Positions 17,918 to 26,452 of a stretch of DNA of 64,000 bases are shown one piece after another. A program made the translations under genes and the position numbers. The stretch comes from Paenibacillus polymyxa (lineage in GTDB: Bacteria; Bacillota; Bacilli; Paenibacillales; Paenibacillaceae). The stretch spans positions 20,335-84,334 of the forward strand of contig NZ_JAGGNR010000022.1 of NCBI RefSeq assembly GCF_018614975.1, written 5' to 3'. The notes below the pieces were generated by a model. It saw nothing but the letters and a program-made list of their open reading frames with translations, did no database searches and was not told where the DNA came from. The stretch's first letter is position 1. Each line of letters starts with the position of its first letter.

Positions 17918-19855
17918 TCAACGAACGGTGAGAAGAAGCAATTCATTCATTGGAATCACCCCCTTCACCTGAACAGGTACTACATCGAGGTAATCCGGCG
18001 TATTGGTTACAATGACCGGTGTCACAAGATCAATACCCGCACCCTGGATACCATCCATATCAAATTCCAGAAGCAAATCACCCTTCTTCACTTCTTGTCC
18101 GGCAACAACCTTCACATCAAAATATTTCCCTTTGAGCGACACACTGTTTAGTCCAACATGAATGAGAATGTCGATTCCACTGGATGAAGTCAGCATAATC
18201 GCATGTTTACTCTTGGCAACCAACGTGACAGTTCCGTCAAAAGGAGCTGTAACACGTCCATCCTGCGGACGAATGGCAATACCTTTCCCGGTCATTTCCT
18301 CGGCAAACGTTTGATCCGGAAGCTCTGCGAGCGGCACCAATTCACCAGTGAGCGGGCTGAACACCTCCCCCTTCTTTTCTTCGATCGAATGTACTGTGAC
18401 AGGTGTCACCGTTTCTTGAGAAAAGGCAGTGGTTGTATCCTGTTCCTGTTCGGTTAATGTTTGTGCTGAGTCGGACATGGCGGAATTGCGTGTATTTGGA
18501 TCATCCCACTTGAGCAGCAAAGTCACCACGAAGGAAACGCTAAAGCTGATGCCCATTCCGATTAATGCGTACCAGAAATTAGACATGCCACCATTCGGGC
18601 CAATGTATAACGGAAGTGAAAGCAATCCTGGTACAGCAAAACCGAAGCATTTCAGACCCACTGCGGTAATAAAGCCACCCCCTGCTGCTCCACCGATGAG
18701 TGAAGCGTAAAATGGTTTTTTCAGCTTCAAGGTGACACCGTACAGTGCGGGTTCAGTAATACCAAGCAAGGCGGATATGCCACTGGATAAAGCAATGGAT
18801 TTCATTCCTTTATCTTTGGTCTTGAGGAAAACAGCCGTGACTGCACCAGCCTGACTCATATTGGTTATCAGGTTGATCGGCAGCAAAAGTACGTCATATC
18901 CGAGTTTGCTCAAATTCTGCAATGTCCCTGGGAAGAACGCATAATGCATTCCCGTCATAACAATCAGAGGCATGAGACCGCCGAGAATAATGCCGGTTAA
19001 CGGACCCGAATGGGCAAAGAGCCAGGAAGTACCCATTTCCAGATAGATGCCCATGTAATTCCCGAGGGGGCCAATCGCAATTAATAGAATCGGCACCGTG
19101 ATGACTAACACAATCATCGAGGTAAAGATGACTTTGACCGGACCGGGAATAAAACGATCTACCCAGCGATGTACATAACTCAGAAGCCACACACCCAGAA
19201 TAATAGGAATAACGGACTGGGTATAATTCACAATCGACACGGGCAGCGAGAGAAAACGAATCGGTTCAAGCTGGTCTGTCAGATACGCATTCAGAATCGT
19301 TGGATACAATAAAGTACCTGCAAGCGTCAGGGCGATATATTCATTCACTTTGAACTTGCGCGCAGACGATACAGCCAGAAGGAATGGCAAGAAATAAAAG
19401 GCCGCATTTGCGATGGAAGACAGAACTTGATACTCCCCGCTGTTCTCCTGTATCGCTCCAAGTGTAACGAGCAGTGCCAGAATCCCCTTTAACATCCCGG
19501 TACCTACGATGGCAGGCAGAATCGGAGTGAAAATGCCGGAGATCGTATCCAAAACAGTATTAATCCCTTTAGAGCGTGGCGCGTCTGTTTCGGGCTTCGA
19601 TATGCCACTCTGCTTCAACTGATCCTCGATCTGCTCATATACGGCTGCAACCTGGTTGCCAATGACCACCTGAAACTGATCGTTCTGAAACTGTGCGCCG
19701 AGCACACCATCTAGTGCTTTGATCTGTTCCAATTGAACTTTGTTTTGCTCTCGAACGTTGAAACGAAGCCGTGTGATGCAATGCCAGGCTTGGGTAATAT
19801 TCTCTTGCCCTCCTGTTAACTGGATAATTTCTTTGGACAACTCCCGATGATTCAT
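17918..19855 (-). CDS. bglP: beta-glucoside PTS permease, EIIBCA
   Basis: A 645-residue fusion in the order IIB-IIC-IIA. IIB has the phosphocysteine C26 (TQAWHCITRLRF). The IIC membrane domain spans about residues 105-460 with about ten hydrophobic segments and ITEPALYGV-type loops. IIA ends the protein with the phosphohistidine in GIDILIHVGLNSV, at about residue 566. It imports and phosphorylates beta-glucosides for bglH. The ATG at 19855 follows AAAGGAGGA; the longer frame to 19975 would run back through the terminator and RAT and is rejected. Expression depends on LicT antitermination in its leader. Confidence 0.93.
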   Translation of the reverse strand: MNHRELSKEIIQLTGGQENITQAWHCITRLRFNVREQNKVQLEQIKALDGVLGAQFQNDQFQVVIGNQVAAVYEQIEDQLKQSGISKPETDAPRSKGINTVLDTISGIFTPILPAIVGTGMLKGILALLVTLGAIQENSGEYQVLSSIANAAFYFLPFLLAVSSARKFKVNEYIALTLAGTLLYPTILNAYLTDQLEPIRFLSLPVSIVNYTQSVIPIILGVWLLSYVHRWVDRFIPGPVKVIFTSMIVLVITVPILLIAIGPLGNYMGIYLEMGTSWLFAHSGPLTGIILGGLMPLIVMTGMHYAFFPGTLQNLSKLGYDVLLLPINLITNMSQAGAVTAVFLKTKDKGMKSIALSSGISALLGITEPALYGVTLKLKKPFYASLIGGAAGGGFITAVGLKCFGFAVPGLLSLPLYIGPNGGMSNFWYALIGMGISFSVSFVVTLLLKWDDPNTRNSAMSDSAQTLTEQEQDTTTAFSQETVTPVTVHSIEEKKGEVFSPLTGELVPLAELPDQTFAEEMTGKGIAIRPQDGRVTAPFDGTVTLVAKSKHAIMLTSSSGIDILIHVGLNSVSLKGKYFDVKVVAGQEVKKGDLLLEFDMDGIQGAGIDLVTPVIVTNTPDYLDVVPVQVKGVIPMNELLLLTVR

Positions 19856-19872
19856 GTTGCTTCCTCCTTTTT

Positions 19873-19936
19873 TGGCGAAAAAAAAACCAAATGTAATACC
19901 GGCCCGCCGCAGATGCGGAGTCGGAAACATTTGGTG
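19873..19936 (-). terminator. LicT-controlled terminator before bglP
   Basis: On the minus strand ACCAAATGT (complement of 19928-19936) pairs perfectly with ACATTTGGT (complement of 19886-19894), with a GC-rich inner hairpin and a run of nine T. Its 5' arm overlaps the 3' end of the RAT, so the two structures exclude each other. Confidence 0.88.
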
Positions 19937-19962
19937 GTGCCTGATCGAATCAGTAACACTCC
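19933..19962 (-). promoter_or_regulatory. RAT antiterminator RNA before bglP
   Basis: Minus-strand GGAGTGTTACTGATTCGAT then CAGGCACCACC (19933-19962) closely matches the ribonucleic antiterminator bound by LicT/BglG proteins. Binding of active LicT would block the terminator at 19873-19936. Confidence 0.88.
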
Positions 19963-20013
19963 ATATACAATTCATATTGATGATGGTATAACTTCAAACA
20001 GGTTGTATGGAGA

Positions 20014-20862
20014 TCAATCCGTATCGGTACGGGATGTCACTCTCTCGATGTGGATCATGAGATATACCATCTCATCGGGAGTAATCACGAATCCGCGAAG
20101 CTGCTCCATCGCTTCCTTTATCTTAAGTGCGCATTGGAAGCTGGACGGGTATCGCTCCGACAATACATCATACAGAAACTGCTGATCCTTGAAGGAGAGC
20201 ACTTCCCTGTTCAATTGTCGAACGATGAAGTATCTCAGATGGGTGATGAACCTGGAAAAATCAGCAGATTCCTGATTCAGTGTCATCCTAAAATGTTCTG
20301 TCATGATACCTAAAATGTCGTTAATCATCTGTGTAATTTTAATCGTTTGATTCATACTGCCCGAGTCGAATTGTGAGTTCACGAAATGAAGGGCAATAGA
20401 GCTTGATTCACCAGATGGCAATGCGACTAGAAAAGCATCATTGATTTTTTGAACTGCCCATTCTCCGGCACGGTATTCGGCAGGATATAGATGGCGAATG
20501 TCCCAATGAAGCGGATTTTGCACATCCACGCCTTTTTTAAAACGATCCAGCGCAAAATGAATATGGTCCGCCAGTGTTAACAGGATCGAGTCATTCAGCT
20601 TTTTTCCGATCATCGTCTTGCCTTCTTCAATAATCTGATCCGTAATATCGATGACTTGCAGAGGGATATCGCTGAGAAACTGCTCGACTCGCTGATATTT
20701 ATCATTCGAGCCGATTCGGAACATTTTCTGGATCTGGCTCTGCTCAATCGGCTGTCCCTTTACTTTTTTGAAGCCAACACCCGTTCCGATGACAATGACT
20801 TCGCAGCCTTCGGCGTCTTCCGCCAGTGCGATGTTATTATTTAACGATTTTTTAAACCTCAT
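20014..20862 (-). CDS. licT: transcription antiterminator of the BglG/LicT family
   Basis: A 282-residue RNA-binding regulator. Residues 1-56 are the co-antiterminator domain (MRFKKSLNNNIALAED, GTGVGFKKVKG). Two PTS regulation domains follow, with their phosphorylated histidines in LADHIHFALDRF and RHLYPAEYRAGE (PRD1) and in ALHFVNSQ and MIHIERV (PRD2). When beta-glucosides are present BglP no longer phosphorylates PRD1 and the protein binds RATs. The ATG at 20862 follows GGGGGTG; the in-frame extension to 20925 runs into the leader terminator. It is first in the operon and has its own RAT, so it is autoregulated. Confidence 0.92.
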   Translation of the reverse strand: MRFKKSLNNNIALAEDAEGCEVIVIGTGVGFKKVKGQPIEQSQIQKMFRIGSNDKYQRVEQFLSDIPLQVIDITDQIIEEGKTMIGKKLNDSILLTLADHIHFALDRFKKGVDVQNPLHWDIRHLYPAEYRAGEWAVQKINDAFLVALPSGESSSIALHFVNSQFDSGSMNQTIKITQMINDILGIMTEHFRMTLNQESADFSRFITHLRYFIVRQLNREVLSFKDQQFLYDVLSERYPSSFQCALKIKEAMEQLRGFVITPDEMVYLMIHIERVTSRTDTD

Positions 20863-20884
20863 GATGCAATCACCCCCAGTATGC

Positions 20885-20951
20885 AAAAAGCACCACCAAT
20901 GTCCAATACACAAGTAATAAACCAACTTGTGAAATCCAGACTTTGGTGGTG
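20885..20951 (-). terminator. LicT-controlled terminator before licT
   Basis: On the minus strand GCACCACCAA (complement of 20942-20951) pairs with TTGGTGGTGC (complement of 20890-20899), followed by a T run (complement of 20885-20889). The 5' arm overlaps the RAT at 20945-20974. Confidence 0.82.
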
Positions 20952-20974
20952 CCTGATCGAATCAGTGACACTCC
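20945..20974 (-). promoter_or_regulatory. RAT antiterminator RNA before licT
   Basis: The 30-base minus-strand element differs from the bglP RAT at one base (GTC for GTT in the GGAGTGTYACTGATTCGAT part). It overlaps the terminator that follows, so licT needs its own product for full expression. Confidence 0.88.
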
Positions 20975-20988
20975 TTATATAGCTGTAT

Positions 20989-21016
20989 CTTATATCAGCT
21001 ATGTAATCGTTGTCAA
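20989..21016 (-). promoter_or_regulatory. licT-bglP-bglH promoter with overlapping CcpA (cre) site
   Basis: On the minus strand TTGACA (21011-21016) and TATAAG (20989-20994) are 16 bases apart. TGACAACGATTACA (21002-21015) fits every fixed position of the cre consensus TGWNANCGNTNWCA and overlaps the -35 box and spacer. CcpA bound here would block RNA polymerase, giving glucose repression on top of LicT control. Confidence 0.78.
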
Positions 21017-21094
21017 TACCATTACTCTGGAATTGTTCTGCAGGTGGTTCAACGTGGAACTTTCCCTCTATAAACTGACATCAAAACGAAAATC

Positions 21095-22027
21095 CTATTC
21101 GTCTGGAGTTTTATTTTCCTGAGCATCATAATAGTATCGAATCAGAATATCCTGATCATAGTTGCCAAAACCTTTGCCGAACAGGGTGAGTCCGCCTCGG
21201 CCAGCTACTCCCTCTTCCGGCTTCAATCCAAAGGTCCAATAGGTGGATGCACCCAGATTCAGGTCTTGAACGCACACATCCGAGATGCGCTGACCATCAA
21301 TAAACGTGCCTTCCCCGTTAATACGCAGCATTTTCAATACACCATACTGGTTGACATCCAGCTTCCACCATAGTGGCGTATGTTTACCTTTCCGATCCCC
21401 GAAATCACCAGGGCTTGTCCAAGTACCGAGGTCATTGCCGTTAAGGGTAAAGCGAATATCTGACGGCCAGTTTTCGTTCACCTTTGGCGCTTCCGAGCTT
21501 AATTCAAGGGAAATTTCAATCTCTCGAAGATGCTGATCGTTATACAGATAATTGGGAATCTTATATTCAAGAAAACCTCGTGCCATCCAAAGGATTCCCG
21601 CGTTCACCCGATCCGGGTCCATAAAGCAGGCTGGTGTGTCGTACTGTCCAATCATCTGCGTAGTTGTCGCAATCCCGCAGGTCGGCCACGCTTCATAATC
21701 TGTATACTGACCTACCGGTATGGATATTTCATGGTAAGGAGCATCAACGGGCTCTGGTGACAAGTTAATAGTCATGAACTCTCGTACGATAAAACAGTAT
21801 TTATAGGTTCCACCATTCTCCCGTTTCATTCGGCTACCGACAATTCCGGCTTTTTGCAGCTTGCTTACATGTGTACTTACAATAGCTTTGCTCAGAAAAA
21901 GCTCTTGGGCAAGCGCATTGATATGCATTTCCCTGTTTTGTAGCAGCAGGCGCACAATGTTTAAACGGGCTTCACTTGCCAGTGCCTCGTAAATTAGCAA
22001 TGAAGCTGCATCTGTCCCAAGCATCAT
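21095..22027 (-). CDS. ArsR-type winged-helix regulator with a large C-terminal domain
   Basis: A 310-residue protein. Residues of about 8-75 are an ArsR-like winged helix (IYEALASEARLNIVRLLLQ, INALAQELFLSKAIVSTHVSKL). The remaining 230 residues form an unrecognised, probably beta-rich domain (WPTCGIATTTQMIGQYDTP, DIRFTLNGNDLGTWTSPGDFGDRKG). Ordinary ArsR proteins are about 100 residues, so this is a fusion. The start is the ATG at 22027, eight bases after GGAAG; a GTG at 22036 is too close to it. It is divergent from the GH51 gene, so a role as an arabinose or arabinoside sensor is reasonable but inferred. Confidence 0.78.
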   Translation of the reverse strand: MMLGTDAASLLIYEALASEARLNIVRLLLQNREMHINALAQELFLSKAIVSTHVSKLQKAGIVGSRMKRENGGTYKYCFIVREFMTINLSPEPVDAPYHEISIPVGQYTDYEAWPTCGIATTTQMIGQYDTPACFMDPDRVNAGILWMARGFLEYKIPNYLYNDQHLREIEISLELSSEAPKVNENWPSDIRFTLNGNDLGTWTSPGDFGDRKGKHTPLWWKLDVNQYGVLKMLRINGEGTFIDGQRISDVCVQDLNLGASTYWTFGLKPEEGVAGRGGLTLFGKGFGNYDQDILIRYYYDAQENKTPDE

Positions 22028-22235
22028 GATGTTCACTTCCTTTTTTGAGTAAAATCGATCTATTTCAATTTCAGGATTCGTTATTTTGCGAACTCATCAA
22101 AATGAACTTGCTCAATATACAAGCATTATGATACATATTAGATAACAAATCAATGATTTGATTTTGCTTTTAAGCGAATTCAATATCACGTTAATTCTCT
22201 CAAAAATATGAATTCATCCAATGGAGGTACATACC

Positions 22236-23744
22236 ATGCTTACATCCAAAATGCTTATTGATAAAGACTTTCAGATCGCTGAAGTAGATCCGCGTGTCTA
22301 TGGTTCATTTATAGAACATCTGGGACGGGCCGTATACGGCGGTATATATGATCCAGGTCATCCCACGGCAGATGCTCAAGGTTTTCGTCAGGATGCCATT
22401 GAAGCGATTAAAGCTTTGAATGTGCCCATCGTTCGTTATCCAGGCGGCAATTTCGTATCCGGTTACAATTGGGAAGACGGCGTTGGTCCGGTAGCTGAGC
22501 GCAAACGCAGACTTGAACTCGCTTGGTGGACGATTGAAACGAATGCAGTAGGAACAAACGAATTTGCAGATTGGGCCAAACTGGTTGGAACCGAAGTGAT
22601 GATGGCTGTAAATCTGGGTACTCGCGGCATTGATGCGGCCAGAAACCTGATTGAATACTGCAACCACCCATCTGGCACATACTGGAGTGATCTGCGGATC
22701 TCTCACGGTTACAAGGACCCGCATAAATTCAAAACGTGGTGTCTAGGTAACGAAATGGACGGCCCTTGGCAGATTGGTGCAATGACTGCATATGAATATG
22801 GGCGTATTGCCAATGAGACCGCTAAAGCGATGAAATGGGTTGATCCGGAAATTGAGCTTGTGGCTTGCGGCAGTTCCAGCCGTGACATGAGTACATTTGC
22901 AGATTGGGAAGCAACCGTGCTGGATCTCACCTATGAAAATGTGGACTACCTGTCCTTGCATCAGTATTACAACAACAATAAAGACAACACATATGACTTC
23001 CTGGCGACATCGCTGGATCTGGATCAATTTATTGATAGTGTTGCTTCAATCTGTGATTTTGTACAAGCCAAGAAACGCAGCAAAAAGAAATTAATGCTGT
23101 CTCTGGATGAATGGAATGTCTGGAAATCCATTGGCACAAGCCGTATGGAAGAACGTTGGCAGATTGCGCCTCCAGAGTTTGAAGATGTGTATACACATGA
23201 AGATGCACTGGCTGTGGGCTGTTATCTGATTACCATACTCAAGCACGCCGACCGTGTAAAAATGGCTTGCCTTGCTCAGTTGATTAACACCATTGCACCA
23301 ATCATGACGGAAAATAACGGAGCAATCTGGTTCCAGACGACGTATTTCCCGTTCATGCATGCATCCAACTTCGGTCGTGGTACGGTGTTGCGATCCATCA
23401 CAACTTCACCTAAATATGATTCCAAAGACTTTACAGATGTGCCTTATCTCGAAGCGATCAGTGTGCATGATGAAGAGAACGGCACGATCACAATCTTTGC
23501 GGTGAACAGACATCTGGATGAGAAGTTGGAACTCAACGTAGATCTGCGCTCCTTTGGAGAAACCACATTTGTGGAGCATATCGTATTGGAGAACAACGAC
23601 TTGAAAGCCACCAATACCAAAGAAAACCCACGTAACGTTGTTCCTCACAACGGCGGATATACAACAGTTGACCAGGGTAAAGTGCAAGCAGTCTTGAACA
23701 AAGCATCATGGAACGTGATTCGCCTCAAAACCAAACAGGCATAA
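22236..23744 (+). CDS. abfA: alpha-L-arabinofuranosidase, GH51
   Basis: A 502-residue intracellular exo-enzyme that removes arabinofuranosyl units from arabinan and arabinoxylan oligosaccharides. The acid/base glutamate lies in CLGNEMDGPW and the nucleophile in LSLDEWNVW. The N-terminal stretch EHLGRAVYGGIYDPGHP and the NIVRYPGGNFVSGY-like region are typical of GH51. The start at 22236 is preferred because GGAGG (22224-22228) lies upstream; the ATG at 22221 is part of that site. No signal peptide. It is divergent from the ArsR-type regulator. A weak cre-like sequence lies at 22169-22182, matching 8 of 10 fixed positions. Confidence 0.93.
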   Translation: MLTSKMLIDKDFQIAEVDPRVYGSFIEHLGRAVYGGIYDPGHPTADAQGFRQDAIEAIKALNVPIVRYPGGNFVSGYNWEDGVGPVAERKRRLELAWWTIETNAVGTNEFADWAKLVGTEVMMAVNLGTRGIDAARNLIEYCNHPSGTYWSDLRISHGYKDPHKFKTWCLGNEMDGPWQIGAMTAYEYGRIANETAKAMKWVDPEIELVACGSSSRDMSTFADWEATVLDLTYENVDYLSLHQYYNNNKDNTYDFLATSLDLDQFIDSVASICDFVQAKKRSKKKLMLSLDEWNVWKSIGTSRMEERWQIAPPEFEDVYTHEDALAVGCYLITILKHADRVKMACLAQLINTIAPIMTENNGAIWFQTTYFPFMHASNFGRGTVLRSITTSPKYDSKDFTDVPYLEAISVHDEENGTITIFAVNRHLDEKLELNVDLRSFGETTFVEHIVLENNDLKATNTKENPRNVVPHNGGYTTVDQGKVQAVLNKASWNVIRLKTKQA

Positions 23745-23802
23745 TAAATAATAAGAGCGGGATAGAATTTTCTCCTGCTCTGCAACATCAGCATTGTTTT
23801 TC

Positions 23803-23838
23803 GCACCGCGTGCAGCTTCCAGCGCGCGGTGCTTTTTG
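23803..23838 (+). terminator. terminator of the GH51 gene
   Basis: GCACCGCG (23803-23810) pairs with CGCGGTGC (23825-23832), followed by TTTTT. A weaker hairpin (AGAGCGGGA...TCCTGCTCT, about 23755-23782) precedes it. Confidence 0.8.
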
Positions 23839-23935
23839 CTGTATGAGGGTAGTCGGCCGAACTACATGGTATCAAAGTTAGATGTTAGACGCGTATTTGA
23901 AACCTCATTTTTTATTACTCGCAACGAACAAATTT

Positions 23936-24081
23936 AACGAACACAGGGAGTCTTATTTAACCCGATTCGGGCGGATATTAATTCTAACGAACACAGGAGA
24001 AGCTATGCTGCAGAATCAGCCATTTTTCACACTATATCTTACATTTTGCAGTGAATAGGGTTTGTCATGTTCGTTAGAATT
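23936..24081. repeat. intergenic repeat element with direct and inverted copies of AACGAACA
   Basis: The 465-base gap 23745-24209 has no gene. Apart from the terminator at 23803 it holds AACGAACACAGG twice, at 23936-23947 and 23986-23997, exactly 50 bases apart. AATTCTAACGAACA (23980-23993) is the perfect inverse complement of TGTTCGTTAGAATT (24068-24081), so the element can fold with an 74-base loop. No open frame or transposase is present. It resembles a small non-coding dispersed repeat; other genome copies cannot be seen from this window. Confidence 0.55.
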
Positions 24082-24209
24082 TTAATGGCTATATTGAGCT
24101 GGTTCGAACCTCATATACAGCATAAGAAATAAGCCACCCTCCGTTTGCCGTACGGAGAGCAGCTTGCAGTGAAGCATCTAGCGGAGAAGAACAATTTTCA
24201 TTTCAAGTA

Positions 24210-24782
24210 TTATCCTTGTTGTGCTTCCTCTTCACCTTCGGTTTCAGCCTGAGCTGCTTGGCTTGCTGGAGTCATCAGCCCTTGAACTGCCCCCATAAAT
24301 GGCTGAATCTGCTTAATCATGCCATACCCCATTTTGACCACAGGTGTAAACCGCTGGATCATGCCAAACAACCGCATACCACCGCCTAACATACCTCCAA
24401 TCGATCCTGCACCGCCAAAGCCACCTAACAATGAGCCTAGCATAGGCATGAAAGATGATACCTGGGCTTGCCTAGACGTTGAGCGAGACATCGACCGGGA
24501 TCGTACTTGCGACTTACGTGTGCTGTTCGCCCGTTTACGGTTTCGAGAGGATGCTGTTTTTCTCGTAGGCCCTGCTTTAGGTTTGGTTTTGCGAGCACTG
24601 CCTTCAGATGAGGGTGCTGTGATTGCGGCCTGAGTAAGCTTTCCGCCCCCGGTAAGCACTACGCCTTCGCTGTTAACGCCAGAGATGTACCCGACGTACG
24701 TCTCGCCATTATGAAGAGTCACGCAGACTGGGCGATCCTTGAGCCGTTTTACCCGGACGTGTATTTCATTGGTTTTAGCCAT
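24210..24782 (-). CDS. Sm-like, Arg/Ser-rich and Gly-rich protein, possibly spore-coat related
   Basis: A 190-residue protein of three unlike parts. Residues of about 6-50 look like a small Sm-type beta barrel (CVTLHNGETYVGYISGVN then GVVL). Residues of about 60-110 are very basic and rich in Arg-Ser pairs (RNRKRANSTRKSQVRSRSMS). Residues of about 115-165 are hydrophobic and glycine-rich (LGSLLGGFGGAGSIGGMLGG), and the tail is acidic. An Sm-like start with a basic Ser/Arg region recalls CotB-type spore coat proteins, but this is only a layout resemblance. The ATG at 24782 has GAGGTGA upstream; a longer frame to 24791 exists. Confidence 0.6.
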   Translation of the reverse strand: MAKTNEIHVRVKRLKDRPVCVTLHNGETYVGYISGVNSEGVVLTGGGKLTQAAITAPSSEGSARKTKPKAGPTRKTASSRNRKRANSTRKSQVRSRSMSRSTSRQAQVSSFMPMLGSLLGGFGGAGSIGGMLGGGMRLFGMIQRFTPVVKMGYGMIKQIQPFMGAVQGLMTPASQAAQAETEGEEEAQQG

Positions 24783-24869
24783 GGAATTCACCTCACTTGA
24801 CTTGATCTACTTCAGTCTACGCAATAGGTGGACGACTTGCCTGTGCGAATAACACATCCGTGTGCACAC

Positions 24870-25334
24870 CTAACTATTCAGGTCCTCATCTTCTTCATTT
24901 CCTAAATACATAACCGTTTTTTCTCCCTCCACCAATCTAACAATCTGCTTTCGTAATTTTGAAGGAAATAATGGTAATTGGTTCAACTTATTAATTTCGA
25001 GCCACTCATATTCTATCTCGTTTTCGTCCATTGGCAAAATAATATTGTCCTGCTCCATTAAACCTATGTACTCGCACAAAAAAACAAAATCTACACGATG
25101 AAGAGCTTCACCATATACACCTTCAATAACGAATTCCAAGGATAACGGTTCTACGTCTACTCCGATTTCTTCAGTAACTTCACGCTTCACAGCATCGGTC
25201 AGCGTTTCACCTGCATTCTGGCTCCCACCAGGCAGGATATAGATCACTTCATCATTATCATCCTGCTTAATTGCCAGCATTCTCCCATCTTTAATGATCA
25301 ATGCTTTTGCAGAGTTTCTAATCTTTCTCTCCAT
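24870..25334 (-). CDS. Nudix hydrolase
   Basis: A 154-residue pyrophosphohydrolase. The Nudix box is complete, GGSQNAGETLTDAVKREVTE followed by EIGV (Gx5Ex7REVTEEIGV), which binds the metal and the nucleoside-diphosphate-linked substrate. The rest has the usual alpha/beta sandwich pattern. The ATG at 25334 follows GGGGGAT; the frame to 25382 adds a non-conserved start. Substrates of such single-domain Nudix enzymes cannot be told from the sequence. It stands alone between the Sm-like gene and a LysR gene. Confidence 0.87.
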   Translation of the reverse strand: MERKIRNSAKALIIKDGRMLAIKQDDNDEVIYILPGGSQNAGETLTDAVKREVTEEIGVDVEPLSLEFVIEGVYGEALHRVDFVFLCEYIGLMEQDNIILPMDENEIEYEWLEINKLNQLPLFPSKLRKQIVRLVEGEKTVMYLGNEEDEDLNS

Positions 25335-25443
25335 TACTAATCCCCCATATATCTGTATCAAGTTATTGAAAGTTGATTCCATTTATCTTCACGATCTCCA
25401 TGAAGAGTATTTTAACACATGCATCTAAACAAATTCTGAACAA

Positions 25444-26328
25444 TCATTTCAACTCACTCTTGGCGACCTCCATGAAAGCAGATATGGACGGAGAGATCCA
25501 CTTTTCCCGATGCCAGAGCATTTGCGCAGAAAAGGATACATCTGATAAATCCCACGGCAGAGCAACCACTTCCCCTTCGCTCAACTCTTTCTTCAAAGCC
25601 ATTTCAGGCAATAAAGCGATTCCTAGTCCAGCCACAACACATTGTTTAATGGCTTCTACACTATGAAACTCCAGCTCTGTAAGAACATCCACACCTTTCT
25701 TCGTTATGGATTGGTCAAAATGAGTGCGATACGAACAGTTCTTTTCGGTCAGCAAAAAATGCTGTTTGTGGAAGTCATCAATAACCAACGCGGAACGCGA
25801 TGCTAACATATGATCGGGAGAAACGACCATTTGAAAGGTCTCATCCTTTAAAAACTCGGAATGAAGGTCTTTGGAATTAACAGGCTCATCCAATACAAAA
25901 ACGACATCGGCATGCCCTTCTCTCAGACTCGATTTAAGCTCTTGCCCAGACAACGGGCGGAACGATAACCGCACACCAGGATAGTCCGCTCGGAAGCGTT
26001 TGAACAAGGCTGGAAGAAGATATGCACACAGCACTTCGTCTGCTCCGATTACAACCGTTCCCGCCAATTCTCCGTGCTGACTGGATATGCACTTTGCTTC
26101 CTCTACATCGTTTAAAATCTTAGTGGCGTACAGCAGAAACTGTTGGCCAGCATCCGTTAACACGACCTTTTTGCCTAATCGATCCAGCAATTTCACCCCG
26201 AGCTCTTCTTCCAGAGATTTGATCTGCATGGTTATGGTAGAGGGTACATAGCTCAATAATTCAGCAGTTTGATGAAAGCTGCAGGTCGATGCAAGTGTCC
26301 AAAAGGTTTTTAGCTGGCGTATTTCCAT
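25444..26328 (-). CDS. LysR family transcriptional regulator
   Basis: A 294-residue regulator with GGAGGTGA before its ATG. The helix-turn-helix is at residues 2-60 (MEIRQLKTFWTLASTCSFHQ, then STITMQIKSLEEELGVKLLDR) and the substrate-binding-like effector domain at about 90-290 (TVVIGADEVLCAYLLPALFK). It is divergent from the MetX-like hydrolase at 26453 across 124 bases, so that gene is its likely target. Confidence 0.87.
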   Translation of the reverse strand: MEIRQLKTFWTLASTCSFHQTAELLSYVPSTITMQIKSLEEELGVKLLDRLGKKVVLTDAGQQFLLYATKILNDVEEAKCISSQHGELAGTVVIGADEVLCAYLLPALFKRFRADYPGVRLSFRPLSGQELKSSLREGHADVVFVLDEPVNSKDLHSEFLKDETFQMVVSPDHMLASRSALVIDDFHKQHFLLTEKNCSYRTHFDQSITKKGVDVLTELEFHSVEAIKQCVVAGLGIALLPEMALKKELSEGEVVALPWDLSDVSFSAQMLWHREKWISPSISAFMEVAKSELK

Positions 26329-26452
26329 GAGTCAGTCACCTCCTAAGTTCAAAATAAATGAATGATATGTTCGATAACGTTTCGTTGAATTGATAATAGA
26401 CGTATTGTAGAGTGAAATCAAGTTATTACTATTTTATAAGGAGAATCAATCT

